Assembly (NCBI GenBank): GCA_003254925.1
Contig: QANZ01008147.1
Coordinates: forward strand, 20,793-84,792
Direction: 5' to 3'
Source of the DNA: Chamaecrista fasciculata
Lineage: Eukaryota; Streptophyta; Magnoliopsida; Fabales; Fabaceae
Length of the DNA: 64,000 nt
The notes under the pieces were generated by a model that saw nothing but the letters and a program-made list of their open reading frames with translations, was not told the DNA's origin and made no database searches. Below, piece by piece: positions 1 through 9,400 of this stretch. Position numbers and translations under genes: made by a program. Numbering within the stretch: position 1 is the stretch's first letter; each line of letters starts with the position of its first letter.

Positions 1-1180
1 AAGTGCAAGCATGATTTAGTATCAATATAGGACCTAAAACTAAAGGACATTTGTAGGAAGTTTATGATTTTGCTATTGAATTTGGGTTTTTATTGTTCTA
101 TGATGAATGGTGCATGGTGGTGAAATTATTGTTTGGTTTATTGATGAATGGCAGTTTGGATGCATAAAATTACGAAATTCAAAATTAAAAAAAAAAAAAG
201 AGCAAAAACGAATGGCCTTGCAAAGTCAAGAGCCTTGAAGGTCTCTAATTCTCTATATAATCAAACTAAGGATGATATATTTAATTCATGTTAACCTGAT
301 GTACTTAAAATTATGGCTTGGTTCCATTTGTATTTGCTCTTTTTGGTGATGGTAATGATCACTTCAATGTTAGATTCTCGTATTGTTTTGAGATTAAACA
401 TATAAACACATGGAATTGTGTCTAAGCTGGAATGATAACTCTAAGTAACTACACTGAAGATTAAACAACAACCCATGATTACCCCTCTATGTGCCCAAGA
501 CCAAACTTAATATACATGATTTAGTGCTCTTGAACTCGAAGCATAAAACGGAAACGAGTGGCATTATAGCAACCACAAAACAGAACGCAAGACCTATTAT
601 TGGGGGATCGACACATTCTCAATTCAAAATGAACACTGCCACTATATCAAGCAATTAACCGTTACATAAATCCAAAGAAGGAAAAGAAAAAGTTTCTTGC
701 AACTCAAACCAAATCTAGTTGGATTTATCAAGAATTCCATTATACTATGTTCTAAAATGTCAATATACTTGAGCAATAATCACCATAGCAAATCATTCAC
801 GATCTAAAGAATGTGATGAAAACAAAAGAAGTGCCACCAAAATGAAAGGATATTTTAGTTCATTGGGTTATTTTATCAAACACTTCACGGGCAGCACCTT
901 GCCATTATGACGCTAAGTTCTAGTTTTAAAATCCAATAAACAATATAGAAGAAACCCAACAAAATCAGCGAGAGCATCAAGATTAGAGTGCTAAGGAACC
1001 GAAGTAAGAGATATTTGACAAGAATCATCCATCCATTACACTTCATATTTGAATCAACAAGGATGTGCTCTTATATACCTTGCACTCCAGCAATTTCACA
1101 ACCCAATAATCCCTTCCAAACCGCGACAGGTTCTTCAAGTGGTGACGACTGTTACGTTTAATTGAAAACAAACAAAACAA
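1..1180. repeat. Duplicated P450 downstream flank (left copy)
   Basis: This stretch aligns along its length with 16330-17690, which lies just downstream of the P450 stop codon. Shared landmarks are the blocks at 140-175 and 16450-16485, the block at 540-640 and 17055-17150, and the end near 1120 and 17655. The right copy has an extra segment at about 16670-16930. The left edge of the window is therefore the 3' flank of another gene copy lying outside the window. No gene is seen inside this stretch. Confidence 0.8.
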
Positions 1181-1283
1181 ATAGATTTAAGATCAGTTGG
1201 CGACGTTAAAATTATTGTTCATCGACCAAAGATTTTAGTCATTAGGCCATTGTTTCAACTTTCAATAGTTAAGTTATAAAAAA

Positions 1284-2110
1284 GGTAAAACATCTATTGG
1301 TACCCCTAACGTTTGGGATCAGTTTCAGTTATGCCTCTAACGTTTGTTTTGTGTTAGTGATGCCCCAACATTTCACATTGTTGACAATTATACCATAACC
1401 TTAATTTATCTTTTTGGGCAAAAATTTTATTTTGGTCCCTCAAATTTGCTCAAAGTTTCGTTTTGGTCCCTTAAGTCTCCAATGAACTTTTTGGCAAGAT
1501 ACACGGCAACTTCGACGACTATGAAAACTCGTAATCCAAGGTTTTTTGACCTCCTGAATTCAATGACGACCTCCATTTTACGAAAAAATGACTAGCAAGC
1601 CGTCGAAAATTACATAGTCGCCGAAGAATTACATAATCACCGAAAATCATATTTTCGGTCATTTTTTTTTGCAAAATGAAGGCCTTCATTGAACTCATGA
1701 GGTCAAAAAACCGTGGATTAGGAGTTTTCGTAGTCGTCGGAGTCGCCGTGTATCTCACTGAAAAGTTCGTCGGAGACTTGAGGGACCAAAACGAAACTTT
1801 GAGCAAATTTAAGGGACCAAAATAGGACTTTGGCCCAAAAAAAATTGAGATTAGGGTATAATGGACAATAGTGTGAAACGTTGGAGGCATAATTTGTTGG
1901 AGATTGTGCCCTAGGGCCAATCATTTTATTTGATAAATATGTTGTGAACATATTATTAATTTATGGAAGATAAATTAATGTGTTGTCATATTATTTGCAT
2001 GTTTACTATGATAACGTCCATGATTAATTATGAGATAANTTGGCGCCTAGGATTCCCAACATAATTAACACAAAACAAATGTTAGAGGCATAACTGAAAC
2101 TGACCCCAAA
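1284..2110. mobile_element. Foldback transposon (MULE-like), right end truncated
   Basis: The arms at 1284-1600 and about 1665-2110 are inverted copies of each other. For example, the block at 1320-1360 is the reverse complement of 2073-2105. The left tip begins GGTAAAACATC. Motifs of the type TACCCCTAACG recur in the arm at about 30-bp steps. The right tip stops early at 2110 compared with a relative at 23831-23982. It is interrupted by an LTR-type insertion at 1895-2061. Short open frames in both arms are shadows of the repeat. Confidence 0.7.
1895..2061. mobile_element. Solo-LTR-like insertion with TAATT target duplication
   Basis: The element begins TGTTGGAGATTGTGCCC and ends GGATTCCCAACA, with TG...CA ends. 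It is flanked by perfect 5-bp direct repeats TAATT at 1890-1894 and 2062-2066. An N at 2039 means internal sequence may be missing, so it could be a collapsed longer LTR element. The same two termini occur at 5114-5286. Confidence 0.7.
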
Positions 2111-2480
2111 GAGTACATATTGTTCTCAAAGAGTACTTTCTATATCCAGTTGAAATTGTCAGCAAACGAGATCAAATCAGTCCTAAAAGTAGACTACTCG
2201 TTTCATGGTCAAACAAGCAAAGTTGATCATATCTCTCTCGTTTCATATTCGAATGTGACGAATTTAGAATTACGAGTTCCTCTTAACAAGTCTTTTAAAC
2301 TAGAAATGAGAGATGAGAGAAATATGACCAAATTCAATAATTTGAGATCAAAATGAAACATTTTACTAACATTTATGACCAAAATTAAGCATTTTGCTAA
2401 CATTTAGGACCAATTTGAACATTTTGAAACATAATGGACCAAAATGAACATTAGGGCATACATTTAGGACCAAAATGAAC
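2111..2480. repeat. Diverged dispersed repeat rich in GACCAAAAT motifs
   Basis: The part at 2130-2300 resembles 53800-54040, sharing a stretch around TCATGGTCAAACAAGC. The part at 2330-2480 contains iterated 'gaccaaaat' phrases typical of the foldback arms in this window. No gene is seen. Confidence 0.5.
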
Positions 2481-2489
2481 CTTTAACCA

Positions 2490-2931
2490 ATACTTATTTT
2501 GATCTTCAAATTATGAGATAATTTTTATTTTGGTCCTCAAACTTTCACATTCGTTTCATTTTAGTCCTTAAAATGTAATTTTATTTGATTTATATTGTTA
2601 TTTTTAACTTGGACAGTTGAGATGGATTATTTCTCTCTCGTATGTCATAATAAATGAGTTGACAAAAAGAAAGAGAGAAAAAATATTTCATATTTAGTCA
2701 TAAATTAGAGATAAATTTGTGGTTGATTTTTCTTTCTTTTTTTTGTTAACTCACTTATTAAGACACATATGAGAGGAAAATGGTTTATCTCAACTATCCA
2801 AGTTATAAATAGCAACGAAAATCCGGAAAAAAAAAAATCAATTTTTGGGACCAAAATGGAACAAATGTGAAAATTTGAAGAGTAAAATAAAATTTACCCC
2901 ATTGCTTGAAGACCAAAATGAAGTTTTTACC
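2490..2931. mobile_element. Foldback element, diverged
   Basis: The left arm (about 2490-2580) and right arm (about 2840-2931) are inverted copies: a block with TTTTGGTCCTCAAAC faces one with GACCAAAATGGAAC. I see no clear target duplication, so the edges are approximate. Confidence 0.5.
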
Positions 2932-3202
2932 CATTAAAGAAAAATATTGAATCAGTGAAATATATATATTTCATTGTTATGTTCAAAGTCCTATTTTTTT
3001 TCATATTGGTCCCTCAATTATTCAAAACTGGTTAAAGTTGATTCCTCTAATGTTTTCCATTAAGAAAAGTGGAAAAATAAGTTTTCATCCCCAAAAATTT
3101 TATTTTCTTATATTAAGGTCCTATTCTTTTTATAATATGATCAAAACGTAAGAAAAGGAAATAAATTAAGATTTTAAGAGAATTTTCCCAAAAACACAAA
3201 AG

Positions 3203-3275
<73 letters not shown>

Positions 3276-3309
3276 TTTCTCTCTCGTCTCTCTNTCTCTC
3301 TCTCTCTCT
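3203..3309. repeat. (CT)n microsatellite, mirrored at 3889-3963
   Basis: This is a nearly pure CT tract with an N at 3295. A GT/GA tract at 3889-3963 is its inverted counterpart at the inner end of the opposite arm. Confidence 0.9.
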
Positions 3310-3338
3310 CCATCCATAGCACTTTGTGCCTCACCAGA

Positions 3339-3771
3339 AACCCAATCAAGGACTACTGGCGTTGCGACCCAACCTGGTCTTCAAACCGCTAACTCGCCGA
3401 CTGCGGCATTGGGTTCGGCACAGACACTGCCGGCGGCAAAGGCGGCCAGATCTACGTCGTCACCGACAACGACCCAGCAAACCCAACTTCGGGAACTCTC
3501 TGACATGCCGTCATCCAAGACGAACCTCTCTAGATCGTCTTCTCCGGCAGCATGACCATCACCCTCTGCCACGAACTCATCTTCAACAGCTCCAAAATCG
3601 TCGACGGCCGCGACGCAAATATTCAGATCACCATCCACGGCTGCATCACACTCTAATACATCTCCAACATCATCATCCACAACATTCGTTCCGACAACAC
3701 CAACATTCGCTCTAGTCCCACCTACGTCGGATTCAAAGGCATATCGGAAGGCGACGGAATCAGATTTAGAA
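3339..3771 (+). pseudogene. Captured pectate lyase fragment with stop codons
   Basis: Reading from 3339 in one frame gives a plant pectate lyase (PL1) profile in order: NPIKDYWRCDP, then LADCGIGFG, then [12 protein letters not shown], then HAVIQDEPL, then a HGCITL block, then RSSPTYVGF and GDGI. Start, N-terminus and C-terminal half are missing. Four in-frame stops interrupt it (TAA near 3402, TGA near 3501, TAG near 3531, TAA near 3654). Each can be explained as one C-to-T or G-to-A change from the residue usual in the family (R/Q/W). Pectate lyases cleave cell-wall homogalacturonan; this copy is inactive. Its position between inverted repeats marks it as transposon cargo. Family recognition is from memory of its motifs, not a search. 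Confidence 0.75.
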
Positions 3772-3882
3772 GGGCTTGTTGTGCGGGACCGCACTGAACC
3801 AAAGGAAATGGTAGCAAATTTGAGCTCAATGGGTTGAAGAAAATCGATCCAGAGGACGAAGACAAGGATTCGAAGAAACTTT

Positions 3883-3919
<37 letters not shown>

Positions 3920-4274
3920 GTAGTGTTCGAGAGAGAGAGAGGGGGGGAGAGGTGTGAGAGAGAGAAAAAACTTTTGTATTTTTGAGCAAATTCTCTTAAA
4001 ATCTTAATTTATTTCCTTTTTTTTACGTTTTGATCCTATTATAAAAAGAAAATGACCTTAATATAAGAAAATAAAACTTTTGGGGATTGATAAATGAGAG
4101 AAAATTGTGTATTTTATTCATGAAAAAGATAGGGTGTTTATACAAGAGTTATCAATCTATTCTAGGAAACAAGATAAATGAGAATAAATAATCAGCTACA
4201 ATCAATCCCTAATTGCTATACAATCAATTCATAATTGATATCCTAATTAATACAAATATTCACAACACTCCCCC

Positions 4275-5087
4275 TCAAGCTCGAGCATATATGTCATAGG
4301 CACCAAGCTTGCCACATAGATATTTAATTCGAGGACCTCTGAGAGATTTAGTGAGAATATTTGCCAGCTGATCATTTGAATTAACAAACCGAGTAGCAAG
4401 GCATCCAGATTGTATCTTCTCTCTAATAAAGTGACAATCAATTTCAATGTGTTTGGTCCTTTCATGAAACACTGGATTTGAGGCAATGTGCATAGCTGCT
4501 TGGTTATCACATACCAGCTCCATTTTGTGTATATCTCCAAATTTCAGCTCTTGAAGAAGTTGTTTCAACCATACTAATTCACAAGTTGCTAAAGCCATAG
4601 CCCGATACTCAGCTTCTGCACTAGACCTTGCAACCACATTTTGTTTCTTACTTTTCCAAGAGACTAGGTTACCCCCAATTAAAACGCAATATCCAGATGT
4701 AGATCGCCTATCATATGGAGAACCAGCCCAATCAGCATCTGAAAAGCCAACAATTTGGGAGTTTCCTCTATTCTCATATAATAATCCCTGTCCTGGCGCT
4801 CCTTTAATGTAGCGAAGAATCCGAACAACCGCATCCCAATGACTATCACATGGTGATTGTAGAAACTGACTGACTACACTCACAGCAAACGATATGTCTG
4901 GACGAGTGATAGTGAGATAATTCAGTTTTCCCACAAGTTTTCGATATCTTTCAGGATTGTTTATCAGCTCCCCCAGTCCTGGATAGAGTCTAACATTCGG
5001 ATCCATTGGAGTCTCAATTGGTTTGCAATTCATCATGCCAGCCTCTTCTAACAAGTCAAGTGCATACTTCCGTTGTGAAATGGCCAC
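4275..5087 (-). CDS. Copia polyprotein C-terminus: end of reverse transcriptase plus RNase H
   Basis: This is an open frame of about 270 residues with the copia order: reverse transcriptase tail (MAISQRKYALDLLEEAG), the LVGKLNYLTITRPD block, then RNase H with SDADWAG, SSAEAEYRA, CDNQAA and TKHIEID, ending after ILTK. Upstream frame continues to EVAQSSTGVAIS and is broken by the insertion at 5114-5286. There is no independent start: the first methionine is internal to the family alignment. It is a transposon remnant, not a host gene. Its lack of stops suggests that it is fairly young. Confidence 0.85.
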   Translation of the reverse strand: MAISQRKYALDLLEEAGMMNCKPIETPMDPNVRLYPGLGELINNPERYRKLVGKLNYLTITRPDISFAVSVVSQFLQSPCDSHWDAVVRILRYIKGAPGQGLLYENRGNSQIVGFSDADWAGSPYDRRSTSGYCVLIGGNLVSWKSKKQNVVARSSAEAEYRAMALATCELVWLKQLLQELKFGDIHKMELVCDNQAAMHIASNPVFHERTKHIEIDCHFIREKIQSGCLATRFVNSNDQLANILTKSLRGPRIKYLCGKLGAYDIYARA

Positions 5088-5113
5088 ACCAGTACTTGAC
5101 TGGGCAACCTCAA

Positions 5114-5286
5114 TGTTGGAGATTGTGCCCTAGGGCCCCAAATCTTTAGTTTGGAAGTGGTTACACAGATGTTGTTTGAGTTGGGCAATACCTTCATCAT
5201 CATCGCCTGTGATAACAATGTCATCCACATATACGACCATGTAAATGCACTTGCCATTTGNCGTTAGGCGCCTACAATTCCCAACA
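5114..5286. mobile_element. LTR-ended insertion with CTCAA target duplication and a displaced RT piece
   Basis: The ends match the element at 1895-2061 (TGTTGGAGATTGTGCCC and ATTCCCAACA). Perfect 5-bp repeats CTCAA lie at 5109-5113 and 5287-5291, and the insertion splits the codons for YFLGIEVAQ of the copia reverse transcriptase. The interior is a minus-strand reverse transcriptase segment (VYVDDIVITGDDD ... FQTKDLG) that should lie on the far side of the insertion. An N at 5261 makes a misassembly possible. Confidence 0.65.
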
Positions 5287-5633
5287 CTCAATTCCCAAAA
5301 AATACTCGAGCTTTCCCATAATTGATATCCTAATTAATACAAATATTCACAACAGGGATGAAAGCTTATTTTCTTTTCTCTTTTTTTAACGGAAAAATGG
5401 ATGGAAAACATTAGAGGGACCAACTTTGACATATTTTGGATAACTGAGGGACCAATATGGAACGAAAAATAACTGAGGGACCTATTTGAAACAACGAGCA
5501 TAACAGAGGGACCAAAATAGGACTTTGGCCTACTTAAAACTTATAATGAAAAGAGTGCACTTATAATCTTCTAAGTTTTAATTTTAATTTAGATTTGATT
5601 TCAATTTTATCCCTTAAGTTTTAGGGTAAATTA

Positions 5634-5992
5634 CACTTTGGTACCCTGTGGTTTAACCCTATTTCACTCTGGTACCTTGTGATATTCTCCATTAACACTT
5701 TGATACCATTTGGAGCTATTTTGTAATTTTAACCATAACAAATTTTGCAAAAATTACATATTGACCTCAAAATTTTTTTAAAGTTTTCATTTTAGTCTCT
5801 AGATCATATGTATCCAGGGACTTATTTGTAATTTTTTGAAAATTTTTTGAGATTAGTATGTAATTTTTGTAAAATTTGTTATAGTTAAAATTACAAAATA
5901 GCTGCAAAAGGTACCAAAGTGTTAATGGAGAATAGCACATGATACCAAAGTGTCAGATTTCAAACCACAGGATACCAAAGTATAATTTACCC
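5634..5992. mobile_element. Foldback MITE of the GGTACC family
   Basis: The ends are GGGTAAATTACACTTTGGTACC and its inverse, and the arms fold over the full length. Flanking 9-mers are TAAGTTTTA (5625-5633) and TAAATTTTA (5993-6001), one mismatch, as for Mutator-type insertions. Relatives lie at 40391-40900, 42771-43169 and, as a half copy, 31560-31693. Confidence 0.75.
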
Positions 5993-6410
5993 TAAATTTT
6001 ATATGTTTCACCTTAATTAGGCGCAATTCTTTACCATCAGAGAAGCAAGAACAATAAAAGAACAAAGAAAAAAAAAAAACTCCCCAAGAACCCAAAGGGA
6101 TAGNAAAAAAAAAAAAAAAAAAAAATCTCCCCAAGAACCCAAAGGGATAGATCAATAGTAATTAAAATTTTACCTTACATAGGATTTTTGGTTCTCGCAC
6201 CATTTCTGTCCACGTTCTTCATATATATGGATAAGTTATGTAAACTCTCCAACCACAAAAAGCCCAGAAGTTTTATATATCTTCTCGTAAGCAATGTTTT
6301 ATTCACCCACACACATGTATATATATACATACATACATTGCTCATCACAAATATAATTAAAAGTACACACACAGAGACAGAGGGTAATAATTACATCAAC
6401 CCATATACAT
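5993..6410 (+). promoter_or_regulatory. Upstream region of the P450 gene
   Basis: This is about 420 bases before the P450 start. It contains a direct repeat (ACTCCCCAAGAACCC-type block at 6080-6104 and 6126-6150) separated by an A-run with an N at 6104. TATA-like sequence lies at 6318-6330, about 85 bases before the ATG. Promoter assignment is by position only. Confidence 0.35.
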
Positions 6411-9400
6411 ATGGAAGAATCCCAATTGTTTTCTTCCTCCTCCTTCTTCTTCTTCTTCTCAATAGCTTCGATCATCTTCTTGTTGTTCCTTTGGGTTGCA
6501 AGGCCAAAAGATAAAGGGAAAATCAATGGTGGTGGTGTTGTACCACCAGGACCATGGAAGCTTCCTCTGTTAGGAAATCTTCATCAATTAGCAGCAGCAA
6601 GAACACTTCCACACCAAACATTTCGAGATCTGTCTCTGAAATATGGGCCTCTCATGTTGGAATTTTTGTGTGGATTAGCATTAATCTATTGTAAGATTAA
6701 TATTTGTATTTACTGATAAGTAATTAATTTATTGTAAGTCTGAATAAGAATGGATTGGGTTCATATTACTTGTGGTAATCCGTGATGGGTTGGATTATCC
6801 ACAAGCCTTCCAATAGCAGACAAAGAACCTCAACTCACGTCCAAAGAGTATTAGCAACTATCCCATTAAGTTGTTAATGTTTACAAAGAGCCAATTTATA
6901 ATGGAGACTATTTTGTTAACTATTTGATTATATTAATAATCTATCTTTTTTTGGACTAAAATATGATGTTGTATGTGTTCAGGAGTAGTTTTGTTATTTT
7001 ACAATAACTAAGGGGACCCTTTTGCAATTTTACCTAAAAGATGAAAAGTTTTGGTTTGTTTTTAGACAAACCGAGAAAGTGAGTTTTTGGATGAAAGGGG
7101 GTTGTTCCTTTTGTTCTACTCCTTACACAAAACTCTTGTCTCCACTCTTGATATTTTGCTATTTGGCTCTTTGTGCATGGTTTTGGAACTCTTTGGATAA
7201 GTGAGTTGTTCTTGTTCTTGCCCTTCATTCTTCTCCATGACAACACCACCAAGTAAGTTTGATGATCTCCCATTTATTTTTCAGCAATTGGTATCAGAGC
7301 CCTAGGTTAGGGTTTGTATTTTGGTGAAATCATTGAATCTGGAATATGTTGTGGACTGATCTGCAGTTTTGAGCGTCCTTGTTTTGCAATTTGCTCTATT
7401 TTTGCCAAACTTTGCATATCAGTTTCGAAGCATTTTGGCCATCGTTTTCTTGAGCTCTTGGGGTGAAATTTCGCATTTGGTTTGTGCATTATGTTAGTTG
7501 AAATTTGTTGTTCATATTTGCACTAAAATCTTGAGGGAAAATGCGTTTTTGGACTCCATTTTTACGGCGCCGAGAAGCCATGAAAACGTTTTTTTTTTTT
7601 TTGAAAATTTTTGGAGGCTTCGATTCGATTTTGTTTGATGTCGTTTTGACAAATGAGTTTATGCATTCTCATTTTCGGCCATTAGAGACCATTTTGAGCA
7701 AAGAAATTTTGGAAAAACATCTCTTTTTCTGGAGATTCAAAAATGGCCCACGAGCTTGAGTTCCGGAAAATTTTGAGGGTCGATTCAGTTTTGTTTTGGA
7801 CGCGATTTGAAAATCTGATATCACAGATCTCTTCTCCTCCATGATTCGATCCTAATCGATGTTTTGAGGTTTCGAAACGATGCCGGAAATGGCATTTGCC
7901 GGCGGGTTGACCGCCGTGTTTGTTTGGGTTTTTGGTCGGGCCGCAAGAGGAAGAAGATGAAGGGGTTTTGGTGCAATTTGCAGTTTTGGTCCATCCCTTT
8001 TGTGAAATTTTGCGTTTTGGTCCTTTTACAAAAGAAAAAAAGGGAGGTGTGGTGGAGAAGCTCGAGAAAGTTTTTTTTAATTTGAGGAACCATGCCTAAG
8101 AGCTTTTGGTGCATTTTGCTTTTTGGGTCCACCCCTTTCTTGTGCAATTATGTTTTGGTCCCTCCCTTTTGTGCAATTTGTGTTTTTTGGTTCCCCATTT
8201 TTGCTATCTTTGCATTTTGGTCCTTTGCATTAGTAAAAATTTTGCAAAATCTGAATTGAGCATGGCAGTTCGTGTTTGGCCTCCCATTTTGGTGTTTTTT
8301 GTATTTTTTGTTCCACCCCATTTTGTTAATTTTTTGGCATTTTGGTCCTTCTGTATTAAAAAAAAAGAAATTGCAAAATGTGTTTTGACGCATGGGGTTC
8401 GGTGGGCACTGGGCACTTGGTTTACACAAACACCAATTTGTTAATCATATATTGGTCATTATTTGGTCCTTTATTCATTTAAAGGATTATGTCTTATATA
8501 TTGCAATTAATTTTGATTAATTTGCAAGTTTTAGCCCATATTTATTTTAATGACCAATTTAGATCCTTTTTTGATATTTTTCTCTCAATATTTGATTTCC
8601 CATTGGAAAATAATTTTTCCTAGTATTTTTTTGGGGCATCAAACTATTTAGTATCTAATTTTCATGATATTAAATTCTGAGTTTTGGGCATGTATTCTCG
8701 GAATCTTGTGTTCAATTTTTGTTCATATTTTGTGTATTGTTATTGACCATATATGTTTGCCACTTTCTCCCAAATATTATGGTTTGGTATGTCAAATATT
8801 TTTTTGACCCGATAATATGCACTTAATTGTGTTTTGTGCCCAAAATTATTTTTTGAATCCATTTTGGTAAAAATTTAAAATCTTTGGTTAGGGAAATTAT
8901 TTTGGCATTGTTAGCAACTTGTGATTGAGTGCTCACCTATCGTGGGTCCAGTTGCAAGGTTGTTTTGTTTTTGTGGACTAAAATTGTATTGACGGTGGAC
9001 ATACCCTATCGGTGTGACATTTGTTAATGCAATTTGTTTTGAGATAATTAATTGCTTAGTTCAGTTTTGTGGACTAATTCGATAATTAATTAATGTTATC
9101 CAAGTGGGAGAAATTCTGATATTTGTATGGATTAGCATTAATTAATTAACTATTATTTGAAATTACTGATTAAGCAATTGATTTTATTTATTTTGTCCTA
9201 ATATCTCTATTTTTTTTTTGGATTGATGGACACTTGAGATATTTGTTTTGGACAAAATATTTTGTATAGGTCTCCTGATTGAGATATATTTTTTGTTTTA
9301 ACAACCGCTTTGTGGGAATGACTTAGGTGAAACCTTATTATGAATTGCCCATTAGTTTCACCTTGTTAAGTCTTGCGGTGTTTTGGTTTATCTCTTAGGA

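Larger units (their letters stand above)
4088..5354 (-). mobile_element. Ty1-copia remnant with GGGAT target duplication
   Basis: The element lies on the minus strand. Its 3' LTR is 4088-4267 (180 bp), with a purine-rich tract just inside at 4268-4280. Only 37 bp of the 5' LTR remain (5318-5354), joined directly to reverse transcriptase sequence, so gag, protease, integrase and most of reverse transcriptase are deleted. The flanks carry perfect 5-bp repeats GGGAT at 4083-4087 and 5355-5359. It sits inside the right arm of the Pack-MULE at 2981-5530. Confidence 0.85.
2981..5530. mobile_element. Pack-MULE-like element carrying a pectate lyase fragment
   Basis: Long inverted terminal repeats enclose GC-rich captured sequence. 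The left arm (2981-3310) and right arm (3885-5530, excluding the nested copia remnant) match inverted, including mirrored CT/GA tracts at the inner ends. The right tip ends CTTTGGCC, as does the element at 29816-32626, which has a 9-bp target duplication. Here the left tip is altered, lacks about 50 bp of the arm, and I find no target duplication. The arms contain repeated GGTCCCTC motifs. It is non-autonomous, with no transposase. Confidence 0.75.

Noticed and set aside
1344-1951. Open frames in both strands sharing FWSLKSP-type residues
   Set aside because: They come from the two inverted arms of a foldback transposon, not from a gene.
3381-3989. Long minus-strand open frame (202 aa) opposite the pectate lyase fragment
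   Set aside because: It is the antisense of the pectate lyase sequence plus GA repeat; the plus strand carries the family motifs.
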